DNA of 64,000 nucleotides from UBA4421 sp965227885 (lineage in GTDB: Bacteria > Pseudomonadota > Gammaproteobacteria > Pseudomonadales > Azotimanducaceae), in contig OZ245781.1 of NCBI GenBank assembly GCA_965227885.1, forward strand, positions 5,580,001-5,644,000, given 5' to 3'. The notes under the pieces were generated by a model. That model was not told the DNA's origin. It saw nothing but the letters and a program-made list of their open reading frames with translations, and searched no databases. The translations under genes were made by a program, and so were the position numbers. Positions 8,249 through 16,763 of the stretch are shown piece by piece. The first letter of the stretch is position 1. Every line of letters starts with the position of its first letter.

Positions 8249-8639
8249 AGCGTTCACCGGCTCTTGTCTCTGCGGCGCAGTGTCCTTTCGCCTGCAAGGT
8301 CCCTTGCGCCAACCCCGTTACTGTCATTGTGAATATTGCCGCAAGTTCTCCGGCACCAGCCCGGCAAGCTGGGCCATGGCGCACCGCCCACACCTCGAAA
8401 CAAACCAGCAAACCGAACTCATCCGTTACGACTCCGGCCATGGAATCCGCTGTTCCTGCGGTATTTGCGGGTCACCTGTCTGGTTTGAATCCAAGGATTA
8501 CGCAGACGTTGTCGGCATTCCCCTGGGCTTGATTGATGAGGGCGAGGTCCCCACGCCTGAGTTCCACCTCTGGACTGATTCGATGCCGACCTGGTGCGAA
8601 CTGAATGACGACCTGCCTAAGTATCCGCAAGGCCCCTGA
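8241..8639 (+). CDS. GFA-family (CENP-V/GFA) zinc-binding protein
   Basis: A 132-residue protein with the zinc-binding cysteine sets of the GFA family: CLCGAVSF at the start, CHCEYCRKFSG near 35 and CSCGICGSPVWF near 72. The founding member was thought to help glutathione condense with formaldehyde. Most relatives are uncharacterised, so a general thiol or aldehyde role is all that can be said. The start codon overlaps the stop of the macrodomain gene by eight bases. Confidence 0.88.
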   Translation: MTEAFTGSCLCGAVSFRLQGPLRQPRYCHCEYCRKFSGTSPASWAMAHRPHLETNQQTELIRYDSGHGIRCSCGICGSPVWFESKDYADVVGIPLGLIDEGEVPTPEFHLWTDSMPTWCELNDDLPKYPQGP

Positions 8640-8649
8640 CGAGCTTGGT

Positions 8650-8850
8650 TTGTGTTGCGCAAATGTTCGTCGTCACGCAGATTCCTGTTCGCCAAAGCAC
8701 AAAATATCGAATAGATTTGAAGACAGCAAAAACTTCCTCTCCATCAATCAGAAACTGATTGATCTCAGCCCTCATCTTTTGGCGCAACGGGTTTGAGCTT
8801 ATAAACAGCGGCCTTTCAAAATTGATCACGTAACACTCCTCACGCTGTGT
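8650..8850 (-). pseudogene. possible decayed bacterial PH-domain gene fragment
   Basis: Between two convergent genes, the minus strand encodes a stretch reading NQFLIDGEEVFAVFKSIRYF. This resembles the start of bacterial PH-like domains (pattern LLxxGEExxxxFKxIRDxxVFT). After it the expected continuation is lost, and a different frame (ANRNLRDDEH) may carry on, suggesting a frameshifted relic. A 9+9 palindrome, ATCAATCAG-AAA-CTGATTGAT, lies inside at 8743-8763. The match was made by eye and is weak. Confidence 0.2.
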
Positions 8851-8887
8851 GTTAATACCAGCGCTACCGAAGGGGCAACTGGCGACG

Positions 8888-9253
8888 TTATTCCGGCTCA
8901 GGTACACACTTGTAGTCACCGACAATGGCGTAACGCACGCAATCGGCACCCACTTGCGACATGCATTGCCGACGCGTTGGCCCTTCAGGTACCGCATAAT
9001 CATGTCCGGTGCGTTTTTTACACATTTCTGCCGCGTCGATGCGCGCCTGTGCCCAGTCCACGTCCGGTTTCTCCAGGTAGATATAAGGCGAACCCATGGT
9101 GATCATCTGTCTGGAATCGTCGACGCCCATCACTTCTGCAGTTTTGTTGGTGTCCACTCGAATCGGCAGGTTGTACGGTGTGTAACAGCCTGTTAACACC
9201 AACACACTCAATCCAACGAGCGCGCCAGTGGTCGTACGGGAAAGCAAATCCAT
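8888..9253 (-). CDS. small lipoprotein, possibly YecR-like
   Basis: A 121-residue protein with a lipoprotein signal: a basic start, a hydrophobic stretch and the lipobox LTGC with Cys at about residue 23. The mature part is short and has several cysteines (AEMCKKRTGHDYA, RRQCMSQVGADC, GDYKCVPEPE). This spacing loosely recalls YecR-like lipoproteins, but I am not sure of that assignment. It is divergent from the TPR lipoprotein gene, with about 48 bases between the starts. Confidence 0.75.
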   Translation of the reverse strand: MDLLSRTTTGALVGLSVLVLTGCYTPYNLPIRVDTNKTAEVMGVDDSRQMITMGSPYIYLEKPDVDWAQARIDAAEMCKKRTGHDYAVPEGPTRRQCMSQVGADCVRYAIVGDYKCVPEPE

Positions 9254-9301
9254 CCGTGTCCCTCCCTATCTCCAGATGGAAGGTTGTTTTAGCATATCGG
9301 T

Positions 9302-9784
9302 ATGAAAGCGCAATACCGAACTTTGAAATACAGATCACTCTATCTTCTACCGCTGCTCTTCGCCGCAGCGTGCAGTACAAACCCGACGCCACCCATCGTG
9401 GAGGAAAGGGAAGGTCCTGCTCCAATCGACAGGGTGCCGCCCGAGGATGTAGTGACGGAGCCGCCGACCACAAATGCGGCGACCGCGGCACTCCTTGCAC
9501 AAGCGAACGATACCGACGATGCCCGCACCGCTATCGCGTTAGTGGAACGCGCAATCCGGCTGGAACCTCGTAATGCCGAACTGTGGACAAAGCTCGGGTT
9601 ACTGCACGTAGAAAAAGGCGAACACCGAGTGGCAGAGCAGCACATTCGCAAAGCCATTGCCTTGTCGGGCAACGATACACTCAAAGTACGGGATGCCTGG
9701 CTGGCTCTTGCCGAACTGCGGGAGGCACAGGGCCGAGTGGAGGAAGCGAACTCCATTCGACGCACCTACAGGGCTCGCGGTTAG
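9302..9784 (+). CDS. TPR lipoprotein
   Basis: A 160-residue protein with a lipoprotein signal ending at AAC (Cys about 24), a Pro/Glu-rich linker to about residue 55, and two TPR-like helix pairs (AIALVERAIRLEPRNAELWTKLG and the repeat after it). Proteins of this shape sit on the periplasmic face of the outer membrane as scaffolds. Its stop codon lies inside the first unit of a 19-base tandem repeat. No neighbour suggests a specific partner. Confidence 0.85.
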   Translation: MKAQYRTLKYRSLYLLPLLFAAACSTNPTPPIVEEREGPAPIDRVPPEDVVTEPPTTNAATAALLAQANDTDDARTAIALVERAIRLEPRNAELWTKLGLLHVEKGEHRVAEQHIRKAIALSGNDTLKVRDAWLALAELREAQGRVEEANSIRRTYRARG

Positions 9785-9850
9785 CGAGACCACTCGTGGT
9801 TAGCGAGACCACTCGTGGATAGCGAGACCACTCGCGGTTAGCGAGCCCGG
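9781..9850. repeat. 19-base tandem repeat, three units plus a partial unit
   Basis: The unit TTAGCGAGACCACTCGTGG occurs at 9781-9799 and 9800-9818. A copy with two changes lies at 9819-9837 and a partial unit at 9838-9850. Each full unit holds a mini-hairpin CGAG-ACCA-CTCG. The array fills the gap between convergent genes and includes the stop codon of the TPR lipoprotein. It has no T-run, so a role in termination or mRNA protection is possible but unproven. Confidence 0.85.
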
Positions 9851-9857
9851 GTACAAA

Positions 9858-11183
9858 TCAGGACGCGAGTCCGCTCTCAAATAACGCCTTTCTATCCCGG
9901 TCGAAACGCTTGCCTGCCACATAGAAAAACGGAATGGCGAGCAGCGAGAGAATCGTGAAAGCCAGCAGCGTTTTGGTATACGGCTCCGGTATGCCTTGCG
10001 CCATCATGTAGTCGATAACCATCCCGCCAACCGTCACGCCAATGCCCACACCCACAAGGTTGAGCAGCAACAGATAAAACGCGACCACCGTGCCACGAAT
10101 CTTGGGCGGCACCAGTTCCTGCACCGTCGAAAATGTGGGGCCATAGAAACAACCCAACTGGAAAAAGCCGAGAAAGATGCCAAGCCAGAACCAGACGGAA
10201 TCCGGGTCCACCATCCGATAGACAATACCGAACGGCGCAAAGATCAGCATGATCCAGAACAGAAACATCGGTCTACCCATGCCGGTTTTGCGCAGGAAGA
10301 GATCGCCACCAATCCCGCCGACAAGGTTGCCCAATACACCTCCGGCAATACCCAGCCATGCGGTCATCTCGACAATATAGAGTCGGTCGAAACCGCGCTC
10401 CTGGACGTACCACAGTTGATCAAATCCCGCAGCGCCCAGAATGAAGTGAAAGCTGACGCCTCCTGCGATGGTCAAACCAAGAGCGGGGGATATTTTCAAA
10501 GCTGCCCACAACGTGGCGATAATTTCCTTGAAGGTGGGTTTTTCTACCGGTTCGTCGCTGGTTTGTTGCACAACATGTTTACGCGGTGTTTCTTTGATGA
10601 AAAACATGATGATGGCCAGGCAGACACCGATGCCCCCCAGCAGGTAGAAACAGCCGCGCCATCCGAAAATGGGCTCAAGATAAGCCACCACAAACATACT
10701 GGCAGCCACACCAATTGGCACACCCATGTAGTAGAACCCCGAAGCAAAACCCATCCATCGCGCGGGTATGCGGTCCGAGAGGAGCGACATGGCGGTGGGC
10801 GTCATGATCGATTCACCCACGCCGATCAACATGCGAGGGATGGCGAGACTGGCGAACCCTTTGGCCATGCCCGAAATAGCGGTGAGTCCGCTCCACAAGG
10901 CCAGGCCAAGGGCGATGAACCGAGTGCGATTCACGCGGTCCGCCAGCGTGCCCATGAACATGCCCATGATGGAGTAAAAGAAGAGAAACAAAAGACCGGT
11001 CAACAGCCCGAACTGGGTGTTGGTGAGCTGCAGGTCCGGCATGATCCAATTGGCGAAACTCGCCAGCAGCTGCCGGTCTACAAAATTCATCACGTTCAGA
11101 AGGGTTAAAAAAGTGAGAAAGCCCATATCGCGTGCGCGCAGGCGTTCATCCTCTAAAGCAGGTGGTGTGGTCGTTTCGGACAA
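9858..11183 (-). CDS. MFS transporter (spinster-like)
   Basis: A 441-residue inner-membrane carrier with about twelve hydrophobic segments. The N-terminal half shows NVMNFVDRQLLA in the first helix and the loop signature GTLADRVNRTRF between helices 2 and 3, typical of the spinster-like branch. The gene starts 45 bases after glcF on the same strand, so it may be the last gene of the glycolate oxidase operon and import a 2-hydroxy acid. That substrate is inferred only from position. Confidence 0.88.
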   Translation of the reverse strand: MSETTTPPALEDERLRARDMGFLTFLTLLNVMNFVDRQLLASFANWIMPDLQLTNTQFGLLTGLLFLFFYSIMGMFMGTLADRVNRTRFIALGLALWSGLTAISGMAKGFASLAIPRMLIGVGESIMTPTAMSLLSDRIPARWMGFASGFYYMGVPIGVAASMFVVAYLEPIFGWRGCFYLLGGIGVCLAIIMFFIKETPRKHVVQQTSDEPVEKPTFKEIIATLWAALKISPALGLTIAGGVSFHFILGAAGFDQLWYVQERGFDRLYIVEMTAWLGIAGGVLGNLVGGIGGDLFLRKTGMGRPMFLFWIMLIFAPFGIVYRMVDPDSVWFWLGIFLGFFQLGCFYGPTFSTVQELVPPKIRGTVVAFYLLLLNLVGVGIGVTVGGMVIDYMMAQGIPEPYTKTLLAFTILSLLAIPFFYVAGKRFDRDRKALFESGLAS

Positions 11184-11227
11184 CGTCTCTCCCCTTCGTT
11201 GTTCTTATTCTTCCTGGGCAGGGTATG

Positions 11228-12442
11228 TCAGTTTAGAAGTTCAATCCAGTGGACAACCTCTACCTCGGCGTCCCCCGCAAGATGTGCCTGGCAGGCAAAA
11301 TTTGAGGAGGCAAGTACGTCGGGGTTTTCCGCCTGCAATGCGGCAAGCTTCTGGGATTTGAGTTGACCCGACATTTCGGGCTGCAATACGGAGAAGCTGC
11401 CCGCCGAACCACAACACAGATGGCTGTCGCGAACATGGGTCAGCTCATACCCCGCGCTAACCAGCGTGTCCTCGGCGAAGCCCGTCACTTTCTGTCCATG
11501 CTGCAACGTACACGGCGCGTGGTATGCAACTGTTGCATCTGGTCGCGCCGCTGCAAACGGGTGTTCTTCAGAAAGACTATGCAGGTACTCAGACACGTCT
11601 AAACACAGCTCCGACAGCCTTTCCGCACGTTCCGCATAGTCCGGGTCATGCGCCATCACCCGCCCGTACTCTTTGACCGTGACACCACATCCACTTGCGG
11701 TTGAGATAATTGCATCCAAATGCCCAAGATGTGGCGCAAGTACATCGATGCTGGCCTTAATGCGTTTGATAGCGGTGGGCTCGTCGCCAGCATGCAGATC
11801 CAATGAACCACAGCACACTTCGTCGGCAAGCGTCACAACGCGTTTACCTCGCGCCTCGAGCAGCGAGACGAAGTGTTCATTGGTTGAAGCAGAGGTCACT
11901 TGTTGGAGACAGCCGTTTAACAGTAACACCTCACTCTGCGCCTCACTGTTACCATCAGCAGGACCAGTCAGAACACCCTTGCCCAGCGTCGCAGGAAGGT
12001 AGTTCTTGATCCGTTTCGGCATGAACACGCGCACCAGGCGTGCCATGTTGGCCAGCCAGCGAAAGCGGGCCGGATCGGGAACTGCCCAGGCAAAAAAGCG
12101 TCTTAAGATGCCCTGCCATCCAGGCCGTGTCGGGCCGATTTCAAATCGGGTTATCTCGGCGAGTTCACCGTATTGAACGCCCGACGGACAAGTGGTCTCA
12201 CAGGCACGACAGGTAAGGCACCGATCCAGGTGATGTATGACCCGGTCGGGGTCCGAACCGTCCGTGAGAAACTCACGCATCAAATAAATTCGACCCCGGG
12301 GTCCGTCCAGTTCATCCCCTGTCAGCTGGTACGTTGGACACGTTGCATTGCAGAAACCGCAATGCACACAGCTGCGCAGGATTTCGTTTGCACGGGCACC
12401 CGCGTCTGTGGCTATAAACTCTGGACTGAAATCAGTGCGCAT
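11228..12442 (-). CDS. glcF: glycolate oxidase iron-sulfur subunit
   Basis: A 404-residue protein with two [4Fe-4S] ferredoxin-type motifs, C25/C28/C31/C35 and C75/C78/C81/C85. These are followed by two CCG-type domains with VCCGSLDLHAG and LCCGSAGSF. It passes electrons from the FAD subunits of glycolate oxidase to the membrane quinone pool as glycolate becomes glyoxylate. The start lies two bases after the glcE stop, so the genes are co-transcribed. Length and order D-E-F match the Escherichia coli operon. Confidence 0.95.
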   Translation of the reverse strand: MRTDFSPEFIATDAGARANEILRSCVHCGFCNATCPTYQLTGDELDGPRGRIYLMREFLTDGSDPDRVIHHLDRCLTCRACETTCPSGVQYGELAEITRFEIGPTRPGWQGILRRFFAWAVPDPARFRWLANMARLVRVFMPKRIKNYLPATLGKGVLTGPADGNSEAQSEVLLLNGCLQQVTSASTNEHFVSLLEARGKRVVTLADEVCCGSLDLHAGDEPTAIKRIKASIDVLAPHLGHLDAIISTASGCGVTVKEYGRVMAHDPDYAERAERLSELCLDVSEYLHSLSEEHPFAAARPDATVAYHAPCTLQHGQKVTGFAEDTLVSAGYELTHVRDSHLCCGSAGSFSVLQPEMSGQLKSQKLAALQAENPDVLASSNFACQAHLAGDAEVEVVHWIELLN

Positions 12443-12444
12443 AC

Positions 12445-13500
12445 TCAGCCACCCTGCTCTGCTTGCGAATCCTGAGACCAGAGCGGTGAGACAAATATAC
12501 GATCGGGATCAAACGCTCGCTTTATCTCGTGCATCAGGTTCAGGGCGTTTTCATCGAGCTGTTGGTAACCACCAAGAGGCCAGGACCAACCTCCCACAGC
12601 AGCGACGTAGTCTGCCACGACAGATGGTTGGTCCACAGACAGCCACCTCACACCGCCCGCCCAGTCAAAAGCAACGAGTCCACTTTCCGGCATCGGCGCC
12701 GCGGGTGCTGTCACCACGCGAAACAGTTGCCTGTCAGAAAGCTCTGTAGGATGGAAGAAACCAGCCCTGTGATCGCGCCAGTCTGCCCAGAAACCGAGCT
12801 CAACAGATGATTCTCCACCCAGAACTGAGAGCGCTTGTTTCACCCCGGTCTCCGTACCGCTCAAGCGCACTCGTAAGAGCCCGTCATGCCAACACGCGGC
12901 AGATACCGGCAACGGCCTTCTGGCCATAGCACGGCATTGTTCTATGGCCTGCTCCGCCGAAAACTCAAACGTAAGAGTGGCTTCGTGTTCGGGCTTGGGT
13001 TGCAACCGCAGTGAAACTTCCAACAACAATCCTAAGGCGCCCCACGCACCACACGTCAAACGAGACACATCGTATCCCGCAACATTTTTCATCACCTGGC
13101 CACCGAAGGCGAGATCCTCACCCTGACCATTAACCATCCGGACACCTAGAACGTGATCCCGCAGTGCGCCCCAGAAGGGACGAGAAGGACCTGACAACCC
13201 CGCAGCCACCGCGCCACCCACGGTACCCTCACCCGCAAACATCGGCGGATCGCTGGCCAGCATCAAACGATCCTGACTGATGCTTAATGACAAATCGCGC
13301 AGCGATGTTCCCGCACGCGCTGTCACCACCAGTTCGGTAGGCTGGTAGTCCACAATACCTGTGTGTTCGGCTGTGCTCAGTACTTCCGCTCTACACGGAG
13401 GTAGAAGGCCCGTTTTAGAGCCGTGCCCCTGAAACGCAAGCACCTGACCGGCGGCACGCGCCGCATGAACCCGGTCTATGAGATCGTTGGCCTGGTCCAC
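12445..13500 (-). CDS. glcE: glycolate oxidase FAD-binding subunit
   Basis: A 351-residue FAD-binding (PCMH-type) protein, shorter than GlcD as expected. The N-terminal half has the pyrophosphate loop around QGHGSKT and the flavin motif GTVGGAVAAGLSGPSRP. The C-terminus ends in a short DPDRIF segment typical of the family. It starts with GTG overlapping the TAG of glcD by one base (TAGTG), a sign of translational coupling. It forms the glycolate oxidase complex with GlcD and GlcF. Confidence 0.94.
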   Translation of the reverse strand: MDQANDLIDRVHAARAAGQVLAFQGHGSKTGLLPPCRAEVLSTAEHTGIVDYQPTELVVTARAGTSLRDLSLSISQDRLMLASDPPMFAGEGTVGGAVAAGLSGPSRPFWGALRDHVLGVRMVNGQGEDLAFGGQVMKNVAGYDVSRLTCGAWGALGLLLEVSLRLQPKPEHEATLTFEFSAEQAIEQCRAMARRPLPVSAACWHDGLLRVRLSGTETGVKQALSVLGGESSVELGFWADWRDHRAGFFHPTELSDRQLFRVVTAPAAPMPESGLVAFDWAGGVRWLSVDQPSVVADYVAAVGGWSWPLGGYQQLDENALNLMHEIKRAFDPDRIFVSPLWSQDSQAEQGG

Positions 13501-14981
13501 TAAAAACGCTCTAGCTCGGGGAAAGGTTCTTCTCCGTGGCGCACGTGCATACCGCCCAACTCACCACAGCGCGCGAGCGTTGGGATACCCTTGCCGGGAT
13601 TCAGTATCGCATCGGGGTCCCACGCCGCTTTCAGGGCAAAAAACTGTGCAAGCTCTGCAGACGAAAACTGCACGCACATCTGGTTCAACTTCTCGATGCC
13701 CACGCCGTGTTCGCCGGTGACGGTACCGCCGTGAGCGACACAGGCCTCCAGGATTTTTCCACCCATCTCCTCGGCACGCTCCTGCTGCCCAGGCTCATTT
13801 GCGTCATAGAGAATCAGTGGGTGCAGATTGCCATCTCCGGCGTGGAACACGTTGGCCACCGCGAGGCCATATTCTTCGGACAGACTGTTGATCTGCTGCA
13901 ACACGCGGCCAAGCTGGCGACGAGGAATAGTGCCGTCCATACAGTAATAGTCCGGAGCGAGCCGACCCACGGCTGGAAACGCGGACTTCCGACCTTTCCA
14001 CAGCCGCGCTTGTTCAGAAGCATCCGTTGCTGACTCGATGTGATACGCACTGCATTCCTGCGCGATGCGCGTCACGACACTCGCCAGGTCCTCGACTTCC
14101 GCTTCGGTACCGTCCAGTTCGATCAACAGAATAGCCGCCGCGTCTTCCGGGTACCCCGCCTTGGCAAACTGTTCCGCGGCTTGCACGGCCAGCTTGTCCA
14201 TCATTTCCATGCCTGCGGGAATAATGCCCTGGCCGATGATCGCGGCAACAGCATCGGCTGCATCACTGATCGATCTGAACGCCGCAAGTGCCACAAGCAC
14301 ACACTGCGGGCGCGGCAGCAACGCGACCGTCACCTCCGTCACCACGCCCAACATACCCTCTGAACCACAAATGGCAGCGAGCAGATCAAAGCCGGGCGTT
14401 TCCAACGCCGTGCCACCAATTTCCATAATCTCGCCGTTGGCACGTACAACACGCACGCCCAGAACGTTGTGCACCGTCAATCCGTATTTCAGACAGTGTA
14501 CGCCGCCTGAGTTCTCGGCCACATTGCCGCCGATACTGCAGGCGATCTGCGAGGAGGGATCTGGCGCATAGTAGAGTCCAAATTCTGCAGCCGCCTCAGA
14601 GATGGCGAGGTTGCGCACACCGGGTTGCACCCGCGCCACGCAGTTCAGCGGATCGACCTCAAGAATACGACTCATTTTGGAGAGCCCGAGCACAACCCCG
14701 TCGTTTGCGGGGCGTGCGCCGCCAGACAAACCGGTACCCGCTCCTCGAGGGACTATGGGGACACCATGTTCTGCACAGATACGCACAACTTGCGCCACCT
14801 GTTGCTCGGTTTCCGGCAAAACAACCAGCCAGGGTTGTTCGCGGATGGCGGTGAGCCCATCACATTCATACGGACGCATGCCCGCCGCGTCCGCAATAAC
14901 GCTGGTTTCCGGCAGCACCGCACGCAGCATCTCAAGCACTATTGAGCGGTCCACTGCCTGCGCGGTCGCTTGCTCAGCCAT
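13500..14981 (-). CDS. glcD: glycolate oxidase FAD-linked subunit
   Basis: A 493-residue FAD-linked oxidase that oxidises glycolate and related 2-hydroxy acids. The FAD loop PRGAGTGLSGGARP lies near residue 80, and SIGGNVAENSGGVHCLKYG near 150. The C-terminal catalytic region holds NVFHAGDGNLHP and GTVTGEHGVGIEK. It is the first large gene of the glc set and lies five bases after the ABM-domain gene. No glcC-type regulator gene is adjacent. Confidence 0.95.
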   Translation of the reverse strand: MAEQATAQAVDRSIVLEMLRAVLPETSVIADAAGMRPYECDGLTAIREQPWLVVLPETEQQVAQVVRICAEHGVPIVPRGAGTGLSGGARPANDGVVLGLSKMSRILEVDPLNCVARVQPGVRNLAISEAAAEFGLYYAPDPSSQIACSIGGNVAENSGGVHCLKYGLTVHNVLGVRVVRANGEIMEIGGTALETPGFDLLAAICGSEGMLGVVTEVTVALLPRPQCVLVALAAFRSISDAADAVAAIIGQGIIPAGMEMMDKLAVQAAEQFAKAGYPEDAAAILLIELDGTEAEVEDLASVVTRIAQECSAYHIESATDASEQARLWKGRKSAFPAVGRLAPDYYCMDGTIPRRQLGRVLQQINSLSEEYGLAVANVFHAGDGNLHPLILYDANEPGQQERAEEMGGKILEACVAHGGTVTGEHGVGIEKLNQMCVQFSSAELAQFFALKAAWDPDAILNPGKGIPTLARCGELGGMHVRHGEEPFPELERF

Positions 14982-14986
14982 AGGTT

Positions 14987-15283
14987 CTAGAGACCAAACT
15001 CAAATGGATCAAGGTCTTCAAAAACGGGATCACCGTCCAGCATCGCCACCGCTTTGGGTGACATCTGGGTGTGATAGTCAGCCTCAGCATAGCGGTCATA
15101 AGCCGCCTGATCGGGAAACGAAATATAGTAGAAATAGGTACGCGGCTGACCACGGACACGCCGCACGTCATAGATGGAGCCTGGTTCGTTAGACGTCACA
15201 TCGCGCATGAGTTGCGCAACCAGGGTTTCAAACTCTTCTTCTTTGCCCGCCTGAATGGTCAGGCGAATGATTTGGCCTATCAT
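14987..15283 (-). CDS. small ABM-domain (antibiotic biosynthesis monooxygenase-like) protein
   Basis: A 98-residue dimeric alpha-beta barrel candidate. It reads as a QIIRLTIQAGKEEEFE first strand, then PGSIYDVRR, FYYISFPDQAAYDRYAEADYH and a C-terminal strand-helix, the usual ABM layout. ABM proteins include small monooxygenases, haem-degrading enzymes and many of unknown role. The start at ATG 15283 gives the family's normal length; the frame stays open upstream. It is probably in the glc operon, five bases ahead of glcD. A role in glycolate or glyoxylate metabolism is inferred only from that. Confidence 0.82.
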   Translation of the reverse strand: MIGQIIRLTIQAGKEEEFETLVAQLMRDVTSNEPGSIYDVRRVRGQPRTYFYYISFPDQAAYDRYAEADYHTQMSPKAVAMLDGDPVFEDLDPFEFGL

Positions 15284-15288
15284 TGTCC

Positions 15289-15321
15289 CACTCTGTCTGT
15301 CGCTTTCCGCCAGACAGAGTG
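15289..15321. repeat. 11-base-pair hairpin ahead of the glc operon
   Basis: CACTCTGTCTG (15289-15299) pairs exactly with CAGACAGAGTG (15311-15321) around an 11-base loop. It lies just upstream of the ABM start codon, between that gene and the outer-membrane barrel gene. No T-run follows. It may be a leader structure, a weak terminator for the upstream gene, or a regulator site. Confidence 0.6.
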
Positions 15322-15377
15322 TGCCACAAATGAACGTCGTGAACTTGAGCCCGATCAGGACTCGATCAGCCCCGGGG

Positions 15378-16130
15378 CTAGAAGTGGAAGTTAAGCGCCG
15401 CGTAAGGTCCGGTGATATCGATTTCAGCAGCCTGGACGTCTTCAAACTGATCCAGTTCCAGCTGAACAGAGCGATAGCCCGCCTCTATCCCCAGTCCAAA
15501 TTCAGATTCGTAGCCAACGTGGGCGTTAAACTCCATGAGGCTGTTGCCGTCATAGCTCATGCCCTGGCCTTCAGCCGCAACCCACAAGCCGGTAAACGGC
15601 AGATCAGCGCGGACCTTGCCGTACAGCATGGGTATTACCTCATCAAACTCAGCGCTGGCCGATTCGGTGGAACTTGCGATCGCCAGTTCGCCTTCGAGCA
15701 GGCTTACCGCAATTCCGAGGTCCAGAGAAACGACGTTGTCGAGCAGTTCGTAGTAGAAAACCGCATCTGTCTGCGAAAGATCTACCGAGGTTGCGACAGC
15801 GTCAGAAATCGCAAAGAGTTCGCCGTTAAATTCGATCGTGCGTGAGAGTACGTTGTCACCTTCCACATCCATGGTCATGTGTTGCGCACGAATATTTGGC
15901 AAGAACGGGACGGGATGTTCCACCGCCACGTAAAACACGTTGTTGTTGTCTCCATCGACAGCCAGATCGTCTTCAACGTCTACCGTGGTCAGGCCTGAAC
16001 GGACGTCACCGGCGTATTCCTGTTTCCAGGTTCCCGCACCGGCGTAAATACCAAAAATTGTGTCTGCAAATACAGGGTTTGCGAAAAGTGTCGCACTCAA
16101 CGCTACTAGGGCAATTTTCTTTGCTTTCAT
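15378..16130 (-). CDS. outer-membrane beta-barrel protein (TIGR04219-like)
   Basis: A 250-residue exported protein. A signal peptide covers about residues 1-22 (MKAKKIALVALSATLFANPVFA), followed by TIFGIYAGAGTWKQEY. Alternating strands run throughout, and the C-terminus ends in AALNFHF with the terminal Phe of outer-membrane barrels. The shape matches the TIGR04219 small barrel family, whose function is unknown. The start at ATG 16130 gives a clean signal peptide, whereas the open frame upstream does not. Confidence 0.82.
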   Translation of the reverse strand: MKAKKIALVALSATLFANPVFADTIFGIYAGAGTWKQEYAGDVRSGLTTVDVEDDLAVDGDNNNVFYVAVEHPVPFLPNIRAQHMTMDVEGDNVLSRTIEFNGELFAISDAVATSVDLSQTDAVFYYELLDNVVSLDLGIAVSLLEGELAIASSTESASAEFDEVIPMLYGKVRADLPFTGLWVAAEGQGMSYDGNSLMEFNAHVGYESEFGLGIEAGYRSVQLELDQFEDVQAAEIDITGPYAALNFHF

Positions 16131-16289
16131 GATGCTCTCGTTTGTCTGGCCGCAGCCTTCTCCTTCAGGGTGTAAGTATAGGTTTCCCGCTTGAGAAGAC
16201 CGTGATGGCGCCCACAAGTAAAAGACCGCTCGCATCGCAGGCCCAGGCCATTTAGGCTTGTCGACAAGCAACCTACGGATAAGCCTCCT

Positions 16290-16763
16290 ATGAGCGTGGA
16301 TGATCGGTTTCACGACCTGGGACTAGAACTCCCAAAACCTATGCAGACGGGCAGCCTGCCTTTTGATCTCACCCGCATCGACGGCCAGATTTTGTATCTA
16401 TCCGGCCACGTCCCTCTTGAGGCGGACGGCAGCATGGCTAAACCGTTAGGCAAAGTCGGCGCAGACGTCACGCCTGAAGAAGCCTATGCGGCCGCGCGAA
16501 AGGTCTGTCTTGGGCTTTTTGCCAGTATCCATCAGGCCATCGGCTCACTGGACCGGGTGCAGGCATGGTTGAAAGTGTTTGGCATGGTCAATGTTGCTCC
16601 GGGATTCAATGCCATTCCTCCAGTCATCAACGGCTGTTCGGATCTTATCCTGGAAGTCTTTGGTCCCGAGGTTGGTGCACATACCCGCTCTGCCGTGGGC
16701 ATGGCCGAGCTACCTTTCGGGGTGCCCGTAGAAATTGAAGCGCAGGTTAAGATCAGACTATGA
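16290..16763 (+). CDS. RidA/YjgF-family protein
   Basis: A 157-residue protein of the RidA-like fold, usually a trimer that hydrolyses reactive enamines and imines. Visible features are QILYLSGHVPLEADG near 30-50, a central helix AARKVCLGLFASIHQAIGSL, and the C-terminal AELPFGVPVEIEAQVKI. The length fits the longer RidA subgroup. The ATG of the DUF3089 gene overlaps its stop (ATGA), so the two form a coupled pair. Confidence 0.9.
   Translation: MSVDDRFHDLGLELPKPMQTGSLPFDLTRIDGQILYLSGHVPLEADGSMAKPLGKVGADVTPEEAYAAARKVCLGLFASIHQAIGSLDRVQAWLKVFGMVNVAPGFNAIPPVINGCSDLILEVFGPEVGAHTRSAVGMAELPFGVPVEIEAQVKIRL

Noticed and set aside
9996..11108. 370-codon plus-strand frame rich in His and Gln opposite the MFS gene
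   Set aside because: It is the typical mirror of a membrane-protein gene; the minus strand encodes a full MFS carrier with family signatures.
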